Shown here: positions 48,838 through 59,877 of the stretch, one piece after another
How the letters are laid out: every line of letters starts with the position of its first letter
How positions within the stretch are numbered: position 1 is the first letter of the stretch
Assembly: GCA_002633025.1 (NCBI GenBank)
Contig: NMRB01000001.1
Coordinates: forward strand, 1,423,241 to 1,487,240
Direction of reading: 5' to 3'
DNA length: 64,000 nt
DNA from: Notospermus geniculatus
Lineage: Eukaryota > Nemertea > Pilidiophora > Heteronemertea > Lineidae
Program-made: the position numbers and the translations under genes
Notes under the pieces: generated by a model
The model's database searches: none
The model's input: the letters and a program-made list of their open reading frames with translations, nothing else
Told to the model about the DNA's origin: nothing

Positions 48838-49559
48838 GGTTTCGGGATACGCGCTTTCAATTTTTCATAGGAACAGTCTGAAATGAAAAAGATAAGAGTA
48901 GGCCCTAAGGTGACACGCAGCACACTTGTCTTGACTCAGCAGGATTCCCTGACTGTCAGACGTGTAGCCTGCTAGATGTACGGCACATCCACATGTACAC
49001 AACAATGTACAGTACAGTACACTGTATGTAATGTACATAGGCCTAGGCTCAGTGCGGCAGTGCCTACAAAAACGCAACATATATTAGGTGCATTCAACGG
49101 CTTCACCGTTCACGATCAGATCAAATTATGAATAGATATAAACTTCAAGATGCATGCTACCGGTTGAATGACGAAATATGAATGAAAGACATATAAATCG
49201 AATGGTTAAACTAATTTATGCGTACCAGAAAATAACACGGACGAAGGACACCCGGCCAATATGGCGCATTCCCCATGTGGATGTTAAAAACGTCATCATA
49301 GTATGTGTACTTTGCGACATTACTGAATCGAAATTGATACTCATAAATATTCTATTTCAACTATTTCGAAACATTTTGGAAAATATTTCACTGATGTCCT
49401 TCTTAACTTATCTAGTTATGTGTTGTTAAAACGTTTTTTCCTGTATTTTATAGACACACTAAAATCGATGACGTAGTTCACACCCACATGTTCATGGCTT
49501 CTGCTACCTCTTCACAATTTCTCTCTATTCGTCACCTTTGAAGTGCTAAGTCATCAAAA
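48838..49559. promoter_or_regulatory. divergent EIF3C/FTSJ3 promoter, copy A
   Basis: 722 bp between the EIF3C ATG (48837, minus) and the FTSJ3 ATG (49560, plus). The copy at 51164-51895 is 732 bp. A CAATATGGCGCATTCC stretch near 49257 contains an ATGGCG motif of the YY1-site type (inference). Confidence 0.55.
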
Positions 49560-49626
49560 ATGGGAAAGAAAGTAAAAACAGGAAAATCAAGAAAAGACAA
49601 ATATTATCAACTGGCCAAAGAAACTG
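49560..49626 (+). CDS. FTSJ3: FTSJ3 first exon, orphan copy A
   Basis: The 67-nt exon encodes [22 protein letters not shown] plus one base before GTAAAC, the same as the exon at 51896. Splicing from here to FTSJ3 exon 2 at 52517 would keep the frame, skipping the whole second block. It is therefore either an alternative first exon or a duplicate produced in assembly. Confidence 0.75.
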
Positions 49627-50382
49627 GTAAACGTCTAATAAGACGATCCATCCAAAAACCAGCAAGCACAACCAGTCCAGAGTGGCTGGCAACAGCAGCA
49701 GCAGGCTCAGCTCAGTCTCATCAGACAGTAGGCCTAGTAGAGAAGGCCCTAGGGCCTAGTGAGACAGTGAGACTGAGAGCAGGGCCGTCATTGATGATCA
49801 AAAGGCCACATAGGCCTATAGGCCTACATCAATTTGGCCCCTTACTATAGGCCTAGCCTACCGGAGTGTAGAATTTAAATTCTACAGTAGCAGCCAGCAG
49901 GTGCAGTGTCAGTTCGGGAAACTGCGGAATTCTGCAACGTTGTGGAATTCTGCATCTTCGACCAGAATAGATGTGGAATTCTGCAACTTTCAGTTGCGGA
50001 ATTCCACAACCCTAGCAATTGGGGCTGCGATTCTTAGACAGGGGGGATCTAGTCATCACCATAAGGCCAGTTAAAAAAAATAACTTGTTTCTCATCAGCG
50101 GCCGTACCGATTTTTGAGGCCGTGTGCAAAATTTTTTTTATTTTTTATAAAAAAACTTTCAGAAAATACAAACCAGACTTTAGGCCCACAATCCTGAGTC
50201 CCTGGGAAGGATCTGAGACTACATGGGGAAGTCAACTTGCCATCAAAGTACCAGGTACCGCAATTACACAATTCTGCGATGTCAGAACACACATTAACAT
50301 ATTGATTGATCAATGACCACTCCTGGAGCAATCTTCATCCATTATGATATTTTTACTGTAACGATAAAACATTGACTCCTAC

Positions 50383-51163
50383 CTCTTCTCCTTTTCACTA
50401 CGGACCACACGTCTCGTGTCATCTTCATCGTCACTGAACTGCAGTGCCCTGCAAAATCAACACAGGAGATAAATATTCTATCTTCAGTTCATGAGTCAAG
50501 GCAACTTGTAATAGCTAAACCAAGGAAATTCATCAGAAGTTTTCTTGAATGTCAGGTGACAACAATAATAATGTTCTCTTTCATCAAACAACATCACTTT
50601 CTTGGAATTTGTGCCCAATCAGAGTAGCAATTACAATCATATTGAAAATAAGAATCACAAACATTCAATCACATATCTTCCACATGCACATGTGCACTCT
50701 TCGAGGAACCAAGAATGAATGAGGACGATCTAGGGCTGACATCCCGGATCAGGCCTTTCCATTTGACGGGCGCGAAAATGCATGCGCCTCGCTAACAATA
50801 GAAATTCTATTGTTTGCGAAGCGCATGCGTTTTCGCGCCCGTCAAACGGAAAGGCCTGCCGGATGTCAGTGAGGTGCGCATGCGCGGGGGANGGGGGAGG
50901 GGGGGGGGAATCATGGTGAGTGGGAATTTTGATTTTCATTCTTGCTTGTTTTGCTGGCAAATAGGAATATGCAATAGTTTAAACCTGGTCAGAATTTTCG
51001 AAGGCTTAGGCCTAGTTATTAGTGCAAGAAACAGGCCTAACTGTACTTAGACATACCTAACTCCTGCAACAACACCACGCTGTGGCAGTACTTGTCCTTC
51101 ATCTCCACTGGAATCAGACTCAGACTCCGATTCGGAGCTTACCACAGCAAAAAATCTTGACAT
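50383..51163 (-). CDS. EIF3C: EIF3C exons 1-2, orphan copy B
   Basis: Exon 1 (51163-51057) and exon 2 (50448-50383) have the same lengths and phases as 48837-48731 and 48254-48189 and encode the same MSRFF...VRSEKEKR start of eIF3c. Their donor and acceptor sites are intact. A transcript starting here could splice to EIF3C exon 3 at 43468, bypassing copy A and the transposon. The rest of EIF3C is not repeated, so this is a partial gene copy. Confidence 0.8.
50750..50858. mobile_element. 109-bp near-perfect palindrome with 6-bp target duplication
   Basis: The insertion folds completely on itself (CAGGCCTTTCC...GGAAAGGCCTG, GCGCGAAAA...TTTTCGCGC, centre AATAGAAATTCTATT). It is flanked by CCGGAT on both sides; copy A has one CCGGAT at the same position. 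It is a fold-back mini-element inserted after the two blocks diverged, or present on one haplotype only. Confidence 0.9.
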
Positions 51164-51895
51164 GGTTTCGGGATACGCGCTTTCAATTTTTCATAGGAAC
51201 AGTCTGAAATGAAAAAGATAAGAGTAAGGTGACACACAGCACACTTGTCTTGACTTAGCAGGATTCCCTGACTGTCAGACGTGTAGCCTGCTAGATGTAC
51301 AGGCCACGTACAGCAAGCATGTACGGCACATCCACATGTACACAACAATGTACAGTACACTGTATGTACATAGGCCTAGGCTCAGCAGTGCGGCAGTGCC
51401 TACAAAAACGCAACATATATTAGGTGCATTCAACGGCTTCACCGTTCACGATCAGATCAAATTATGAATAGATATAAACTTCAAGATGCATGCTACCGGT
51501 TGAATGACGAAATATGAATGAAAGACATATAAATCGAACGGTTAAACTAATTTATGCGTACCAGAAAATAACACGGACGAAGGACACCCGGCCAATATGG
51601 CGCATTCCCCATGTGGATGTTAAAAACGTCATCATAGTATGTGTACTTTGCGACATTACTGAATCGAAATTGATACTCATAAATATTCTATTTCAACTAT
51701 TTCGAAACATTTTGGAAAATATTTCACTGATGTCCTTCTTAACTTATCTAGTTATGTGTTGTTAAAACGTTTTTCCCTGTATTTTATAGACACACTAAAA
51801 TCGATGACGTAGTTCACACCCACATGTTCATGGCTTCTGCTACCTCTTCACAATTTCTCTCTATTCGTCACCTTTGAAGTGCTAAGTCATCAAAA

Positions 51896-54800
51896 ATGGG
51901 AAAGAAAGTAAAAACAGGAAAATCAAGAAAAGACAAATATTATCAACTGGCCAAAGAAACTGGTAAACGTCTAATAAAGACGATCCATCCAAAACCAGCA
52001 AGCACAACCAGTCCAGAGTGGCCGGCTGGCAACAACAACAGCAGCAGGCTCAGCTCAGTCTCATCAGACAGTAGTAGAGAAGGCCCTAGGGCCTAGTGAG
52101 ACTGAGAGCAGGGCCGTCATTGATGATCAAAAGGCCACATAGGCCTATAGGCCTATAGGCCTACATCTATTTGGCCCCTTACTATAGGCCTAGCCTACCG
52201 TAGTGTAGAATTTAAATTCTACAGTAGCAGCCAGCAGGTGCAGTGTCGACCCACTGCTATAATTAGGCCTCATAAGGTGCATCGCATAGGGCCTATATAT
52301 TTTTCCTCCACTTTGTACTTCTATTGAGCAGAGGCCTACAGTCATGACAGTGAATATGTATGGTTTGGCTATACCACAATAAGTTACTAGTTTTTATAGG
52401 TACATGTAGTTGTTCAATTAGGCCTAGAGGTTGTCCGCCACTTACCTAAGTACTTCTCGAATACTTCAGAGGTGAATGAATTAAAACCGCATCATTCTAT
52501 TGTTCTCCAATTTCAGGTTACAGGGCGAGATCAGCTTTCAAACTGCTTCAGCTGAATCGAAAATATGGTTTCCTTGAAAGTTCCCGAGTGTTGGTTGACC
52601 TGTGTGCAGCCCCTGGTGGTTGGTTGCAGGTGGCCAGTCAACACATGCCTGTTTCAAGCCACATCATTGGAATTGATCTCGTATCAATCAAACCCATCCG
52701 CAATGTAATCACTTTACAGGAGGATATCACTACTGAAAAGTGTAGGCAGGTAATTACATGTGTAATTCGATGGGATTTCTCAGAGTCACAAGACTGCCAA
52801 AGATGTCAATGATTAATTATTTTTTGATTTCATTTACAGTCATTGAAGAAAGAAATGCAGACATGGAAAGCAGATGTCTTCCTGAATGATGGCGCTCCAA
52901 ATGTTGGAAAAAACTGGCTTCATGATGCATTCTCTCAAGGTAATTTCTTGTTTATCACAATCTGTTGGTTCACCAATGAGTTCAGTGATATTTTAGCTCT
53001 CATAGGAACATTCTAATTTGCAGAGAATATTCTGATTTCATAGTGAAGAAGACTGACTGTCACTGATACTGATAGTCCAAAATGTGTTACCATGGTTTTC
53101 CTAAAGGCCGGGGTTATAGACACGGATCCGTTTCTCCAATACGATTATGGCGCTTGGAGACACGGATGATCCGTTTCCCGAACGGCCGGGTTATACACAA
53201 GACTGTCAAAGACATCAATGATAAATTGTTTTGTGTTTTCATTTACAGTCATTGAAGAAAGAAATGCAGACATGGAAAGCAGATGTCTTCCTGAATGATG
53301 GTGCTCCAAATGTTGGAAAAAACTGGCTTCATGATGCATTCTCTCAAGGTAATTTCTTGTCTATCACAATCTGTTGGTTCACCAATGAGTTCAGTGGTAT
53401 TTTAGCTCTCATAGGAACATTCTAATTTGCAGAGAATATTCTGATTTCATAGTGAAGAAGACTGACTGATACTGATAGTCCAAAATGTGTTACCATGGTT
53501 TTCCTAAAATCTGGGAACTCTGGATACTTTCTGGTCTAACACATATACCATTTTTCCATTCCAGCACAACTCACACTGCAGGCTCTGAGATTAGCCTTGG
53601 AGTTTCTTAGAAAAGGTGGTTGGTTTGTAACGAAGGTGTTCCGTTCAAAGGATTACACTGCTCTAATATGGGTCTTCAAGCAGCTATTCAAGAAAGTGTA
53701 TGCTACAAAACCTCAAGCATCAAGGAATGAATCTGCCGAGATCTTTGTTGTGTGCCAGAGTTTTCTTGCTCCTGATAGAATTGACCCAAAGTTTACTGAT
53801 CCAAAATATGTTTTCAAGGATGTGAAGGGTGACCCAAAGATGGAGTTGAATTTGATTCATCCTGAGAAGGTGAAAAAGTAAGTTATTGACGTGCACTCAA
53901 CTGTTCATTGATTTAAAATGCTGAAGAATGTACTCCTTGTAGTTTTAGCAGACTAGGCTATTAGTCATGGTTTTCAACAGTGCGCCAATAATGTCTGGCT
54001 ACTTGAAAGCAGATCACTCGTCCACAGGTTGAAATATCAGACCTCATTTTCAGGCGAACTGAAGGGTATGCTGACGGGGATTACACCCTCTTCCATTCTC
54101 TGGAGGCCTCGACCTACATCACCAGTTCAAACCATATGGAGCTATTGGCAAATGCTAGCGAGGTATTCTGGTCTTATCAACAATTCTAAGATAGAAAACT
54201 TAAAACTTACATTAGGCACAAATTATGGGTAATTGATCTCTGGTTACAGGGATTGAAAAATACCGTACTCCTTTCCAAAGTAGATGGGTTCAGAGTACAG
54301 TAGCTATTCATGTTGAAATTATGTGAATCATTTGCCTTTCAGATTGTAATGGACAGTGAACACATCAGGAAAAACAAATTGACAACAAATGAAGTTCTTG
54401 AATGCTGCAAAGATATAAAGGTTTTGGGGAAGAAAGAAATAAGGCGAGCATTAGTTTGTAGTTCGGTATAAACTTGCATGTGGCCACTAGAACTTGAAGG
54501 AAAGTTACTGAGAAAGCAGGCAAATTCCATTTGTTCAAAACAAGAATTTGCAGATCTTAAAGAAGTAATGGAATTATAACAACTTTAATATCTCATATAT
54601 ATTTCTTTCAGATTGCTTCTCACTTGGAGAAAGAAGATGAGGGACTATCTAAAGGAACTTGAGGAGGAGCTTGAGAAGAGAAATGCAGAGAAGGCGGCCC
54701 AACAGAAGTAGGTGGGGAGAGGGGCTGAGGGGTTACTGATCTAGTATTTTAAAGACAACAAAGTATTGGTTACGTTGATCAAAACATCCATACCCTTGCA

Positions 54801-57576
54801 GCCCTTGCATCCGACGATATCTCCATATTTCACTTTGCCCACATCAAACGATACCCTTGTTTTGTCTTCAGAGATGATGAAGAAAATGAAGATGAAGAAG
54901 ATAGCAGACTAGATGATGATGATGCTCAAGAAGTTGACAAGAAAATTGCTGAGATGAAGGAGGAGGAGCTAAAGGAATTGAAAAGGTTTGTCATCAATGT
55001 AGTGGCCTATGCATATCTGCAGTCAATTTCTTTAGGTGTTCATTTGAAACAAGACAAAGGGGTAGTCTTGATGCATAGCAACATATGGTCTCAGTTTGTT
55101 TTTGTCTCTCCAGAAAAAAGAAGAAAATACGTCGGAAAAAAGCAAAGATACAACAGCAGATGAATCTGAAGATGATCCTGCCTGGTGATCAGATGGATGT
55201 TGGTCATGACATGGAGATGTTTGCATTGAACAAGATCAAGAATAAGAAAGTAAGTATAAATCATACTTCCTTCCTTCCTCATGAATCCTTCAGAGAAGTG
55301 AATGTCATTATCATGTCTTGCCCAATGAGAAGTCTTGCTGTTGCAAAGGTGTGCATTTTTTTCTTCGGTCACATTTTAGGCCCTATCAGAGGTAGAGAAG
55401 GGCGATCTTAGCTTCATGGACAAGTCGGATTCCGAGTCCGAGGATGATGGTCTTGAGAAACGGAGGATGGCATATGATCGGTATGAAGAGCATGATTACG
55501 GGTTTTCTGATGATGACAAAGAGAGTGAGGAAGAAGGGAGTGAAGTGGAGATGGAGGATCTCGGTGGCGCAGAAGAAGACGAGACATTTGACAGGTGTGT
55601 CCCATTGTTACATTCCTCCTTGATTGTGAATCAATGCCGCTCTGGGTTACTGGTACGTGAACTTATCTCAATTCTTTTTATACAGCTCTGACGATGAACC
55701 CGAAGGGGACCACAACCCTCTTGTTGTGGATCTTGAAGACGCTGCTGAGAAAACAGACCGAAAGACGTCCATGTGGTTTGAGAAAGATGCTTTCAAAGGT
55801 TTGGATGAAGATATGGATGAAGATTTGGAGATAGAGGCAGTCACGAAAGAATATAAACGAAAAGGTGGTGTTATTATAGGTAAGTACCGGTAGTTCAAGA
55901 GCCTTTTGATTGATCAGTCATGAATTGAATATCCTGTGGGACAGAATACCAGGATAATGTTGGCTGAAAAGTAGTAAAACTTGATGTTTAGTACTTCTGG
56001 AGAGTTGAGGAATCAGCCATTTTCTCAATATCTGCAGAAGAGGACAATTAGTAAATATGACTGAGCGTGGTTGTAATTTTGATCTGAATCAATGCATTCC
56101 AGTAGAATTCCTATTTCCTTCAATTTCCAGAAAACACAAAGAAGGCAGCACATCAAAGTGAAAAGAAGGCATTGAAGAAAAATGTGAAATTACCTGTCGA
56201 TGAAGAGGAATCCGATGATGAAGGCATCGAAGATGAAACTAGTGGTGATGATGAAGATGATGATATTGACAATGAAAATGGTGAAAACAGAATATCCTCT
56301 ATGGATAGATTTGATGACAGTGATTCTAGTTCAGATTCTGGTGATAGTGACTATGATATGAATCAGATGGTGACTGATAATGGAACAGATAAGACAGCAA
56401 CGAAGAGGAGTGCTCAGGATGGTTTCGAGATCGTTCCTGCAACTCAACCAGGTTTGTGTTCTTTTCAACCACCATTGTTTTGTGGAAGATTGGCGTCAGT
56501 TTTCAGTTGGTACAAATCAAGTTACATGAGATGAGATTTCATCGGTTTGGTTAAGTGGTGGACGTGTATTGTCTGGATTTGGAATAGGAGAGGGGCATTT
56601 TGACAATGATGGCAAACTAATTTAGTTTTGTTCTGTTTCAGTGAAGAGAACCAAATTAGACCCAGAAAGTTTAGCAATAGGAGCGGCTATGGCATCATCG
56701 AGAAAGCGGCGGAGAGAGATAATTGATCAGAGTTTCAATCGATATACATTCAACGATGATAATTTGCCCGATTGGTTCGTAAAAGATGAACACAGACGCT
56801 GTCAAAAACAAATGCCAGTCACAAAGGTAAGTCCTGTGATTTCTGTCAATACTCCATGGTAGAACCAGGGTAGTGGTAAAGTTGGTGAAGTTCTTGTGGT
56901 ACTTATTCTCGCCAGCATATCCTTTGGCAAGGCAAAGACTTGTAGATCAAGACAATTCTGTGATAAAGTGAATTCAACTTTGGTTTCAGGAGGAGGTGAA
57001 AGAATACCAAGAAAGAGTCAAAGCAATTAATGCAAGGGCACCCAAGAAAGTCGCACAGGCTAAGGCAAGGAAGAAAAGGAAGATGGAGAAACGATTAGAG
57101 AAGGCTAGAAAGAAAGCAGAAAATGTAACAGAGACAGTTGACGTATCTGACAAAGAGAAATGGCAGCAGATAAAACAGTACGTAGTCATTTTTAGCCTGC
57201 ACTATCTCAACTTTGGTAATGAGTTCATTTCCTTATCTGTATGTTATAGAACCCTCCAGCAATTAGAGATAGAGCCTCGTGTGCACAAAGGTCGTGAAAT
57301 ATGTTCTTGAATCAGGATTGTATTATCATGTCTTATTTCCTTTACAGGATTTACAAGAGAGCAGGCCTTCTGAAGAAGAAAAAAGAAGATGTAACGTATG
57401 TCGTGGCCAGGCGTGCTTCTGGAAAGAAGGTGTCGCGCCCTCCTGGTGTCAGAGGAAAGTACAAGATTGTTGACCCAAGGATGAAGAAGGACATGAGAAA
57501 TCAGGGCATGCAAGGGGGAAGAGGAAAAGGAGGAAGAGGGAAAGGAGGGAAGGGTCAGAAAAGGGGAAAGAGATGA
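51896..57576 (+). CDS. FTSJ3: FTSJ3 (Spb1 homologue), rRNA 2'-O-methyltransferase
   Basis: Fifteen exons give 872 residues (human 847): 51896-51962, 52517-52749, 52840-52939 (or 53249-53348), 53565-53869, 54028-54162, 54343-54443, 54612-54707, 54872-54985, 55114-55249, 55380-55594, 55686-55879, 56131-56451, 56642-56826, 56990-57177, 57348-57576. The N-terminal FtsJ domain shows the SAM loop [35 protein letters not shown] and the [10 protein letters not shown] strand. A long acidic and Lys-rich middle follows, then the Spb1 C-terminal domain ([46 protein letters not shown]) and a GRGKGG tail. The protein acts in the nucleolus in pre-60S maturation. Exon 3 is duplicated, and intron 6 begins with GC instead of GT. 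It is head-to-head with EIF3C. Confidence 0.95.
52787..53508. repeat. tandem duplication of FTSJ3 exon 3 and flanking intron
   Basis: Unit A (52787-53105) and unit B (53196-53508) are nearly identical; each has the 100-nt exon 3 with intact splice sites. The exon copies differ by one synonymous change (GGC/GGT). They are separated by 90 bp containing repeated ACGGAT...CCGTTTC and GGCCGG...GGTTATA motifs. Confidence 0.95.
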
Positions 57577-58873
57577 AAAAGTTGAATCAATTGGAAACAT
57601 AGTCTCAGAGAAAACATGCTTATGTATTGCAAGTGTATAGTTATTGGATATCAATCAAGTGAATAAATATAATTTAACAACCAATTTGATGTTTTTCCTT
57701 TCTGTATTTGATAGTTTACCAAGTTTTCAAATTATCAGGCTTACAGTGAACAACAAAGCCTAGGCATCAACTCTCTCCATCTGCCAGCTAATCTTATTGC
57801 CATAGCTGGTTGAGGTCAGCATACCAGAGAGGTGCTTTCTGCCAGTTATGGTGATGAGACAGTTCCGTATGGTATTGAATGAATAGCAAGGGCACACTAG
57901 TCAGAGTCCCATTGCTGGCTGTGGAATGATTTTCTGATAGAGAGCATAATCCTTCCATCACATAGCTTGTACAGTGGCTCACTGCGACGTCACTTTTGAC
58001 CAGCACTCCACCGTGCTGACGTCAAAAGGCAAAGTGCGCCATGTGTAGATTATGTCATGGTTGGAATCAGACTCATGTGCTGATGATAAAATGCATCCTG
58101 TGGGTCAGTGTTTTTTACGTTGACTGTCAAGATTGCAGATTTTTTCTGAAATTTTGTGATGTTATCTAGGCTGTACAAGCTCTTTGGATGCCGATCTGCG
58201 GACAAGGAGCTCAAAGTGGGGCAAATGCAACATCCGCCAACAGGTCCTTGCCTGACACCTCCCAGTTTGTTCCTCAAAAAGAATAGAGGGGAACAAGATG
58301 TAGTCTGTCTCAACTGAATCACCGCACTCGCTTTCTCAATGTCAGGTAGTTTCAGATGTGCTTGTTAATTCAGACTGTTTCTATATATTTGTTGTGAAGA
58401 GTGATCACACATGTACGTTTCCCTGAATGGAGGGAGTAGAGGCCTCAAATCACTTCAGTCTGGAATGTTGCGTCATTATGATGTAATTGAAACATCAAGA
58501 TGCTAGCGCATTAGGTAAGTGACGCCACGTTTACTTCATGACATCTTGGAGAAATTAAAATTGACTATCATGGACTGGAAAACTGGTCTCGGCGAAATGG
58601 TTTACAACAAGAGTGGAGTATACTTGTTAGGCTAAACATTTTATTTCAAAATTACAAAGACAATCATCATCAAATTAACGTGCCAGATATAAATTCTACG
58701 GTGCTCTCTTCTATTAAGTAGTTAATAGGACTCTTGAAATACAATTGGTCTAATTTCAGTGATAGACCAATATCAAAGCTCCAACCAACAGCTTCAACAG
58801 TTTCTGTAAATCATAATTGTGATAGGCCTGAATAAAGACAGCCATGGATGGTCAAAATCAAATTGGGCGAGAC
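57577..58873. other. FTSJ3: FTSJ3 3' UTR and 14-3-3 3' flank
   Basis: FTSJ3 probably ends soon after AATAAA at about 57663. The remainder has no coding exon that I can support. A TGACGTC-containing inverted repeat is at about 57984-58030. The right part is likely 3' UTR of the 14-3-3 exon set on the minus strand. Confidence 0.4.
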
Positions 58874-59877
58874 CTAGTCATCCATATCTTGTAGCTTCAC
58901 ACCATCATCATCTGTTTCTGGAAATAGAAATATGGAAAATATTTGGAATGACTTCCATGCAGGTGATAGGACGACAAGGTCTATCAGTTCAATATTTGAC
59001 ACACCAGTCAGCATCTACATAATTCAACAAGGACGCCCCTAATCAGGAGGTCAACTTACGTTCATTTAAATCGGCTGTCCATAGAGTCAGGTTATCTTTC
59101 AGTAGTTGTAAGATAAGGCCGGCATCCTTTTGATGTTTGGGATCAAGATCGCCAAGTTCAGTGCTAGCATTTTCGAATGCTGTCTGTGCTAATCTGCAGG
59201 CATTCTGCGGTTTATCCAAAATTTCGTAATAGAAGACCGAGAAATTAAGAGCTAATCCCAGGTAAACTGGATCTGTCACTGAGAGGCTTTTCGCTGCAAC
59301 ATCGCTGGCCTCCTGGTATGCTGCCAAACTATTCGTTGCCATGGTCTGCCTCTTATCACCAGTGGAAAATTCACTCAAATATCTGTAGTAGTCACCTTTC
59401 CTGTAACAAGAAACTATTGCATTTCTTAAATCCAATCATTCATTAGGGAGGCATAGGTTGAGCATACACGCAGACCTACATACAGGTTCGCATCTTGAAA
59501 TATCAAGACTCCAGTCACTTTGCCTTTGGACTATGCTCCACCCACCTTGAACCAGGAAGGGTTAAAGTTTGGTTCGGTTTGTTCCGACGTCGCTTCGCGA
59601 TGACCTCGGTTCATTCTGACGTACACCTTTGGTCTTGATTTCAACCCTCGTTGGTTCAGAGATGCTAATTTGTGCATACTGACTTCACTACCTTGATCGC
59701 CAGGGTGAATCTGAAGAGCACTATCTACATGTACGTGTATTTCTAACACAAGATGAGCACAACTTACATTTTCAGATAGAACACCATTTCTTCACCTTCT
59801 TTCTGTGCTCGAGGGATTAGTTTATCTGTGAGAAGAGTTAGGATATCATTGCAAGTATCTTCGAGATGTGCCTCAAT
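58874..59877 (-). CDS. 14-3-3 protein, distal C-terminal exon set
   Basis: Three exons (59877-59768, 59400-59060, 58917-58874) read in frame as the second half of a 14-3-3 protein: a helix segment ending MVFYLKM, then [11 protein letters not shown] (the Arg-Tyr pair of the phosphopeptide groove), [25 protein letters not shown] and an acidic tail ending KLQDMDD. 14-3-3 dimers bind phospho-Ser/Thr motifs in signalling proteins. The position equivalent to the Arg in the usual IRLGLAL motif is Tyr here (VYLGLAL). The first exons are not found between here and the next set at 61890. Since both sets begin in phase 0 at the same family position, this may be an alternative 3' half of one gene or the remains of a separate gene. 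Confidence 0.85.

Larger units (their letters stand above)
48128..49912. repeat. duplicated EIF3C/FTSJ3 divergent block, copy A
   Basis: This block holds EIF3C exons 2 and 1, the intergenic promoter and FTSJ3 exon 1. It recurs at 50329-52249. Copy A is attached to the main body of EIF3C on its left but not to the rest of FTSJ3. Confidence 0.93.
50155..52249. repeat. duplicated EIF3C/FTSJ3 divergent block, copy B
   Basis: This matches 43511-43684 followed directly by 48128-49912, without the 4.4-kb transposon. It has its own private insertion, a 109-bp fold-back at 50750, and an N at 50892 in a G-run. It is attached to the body of FTSJ3 on its right. Confidence 0.93.

Noticed and set aside
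49560-49850. 96-residue protein starting [10 protein letters not shown]
   Set aside because: Only the first 67 nt are FTSJ3 exon 1; the rest reads through the intron.
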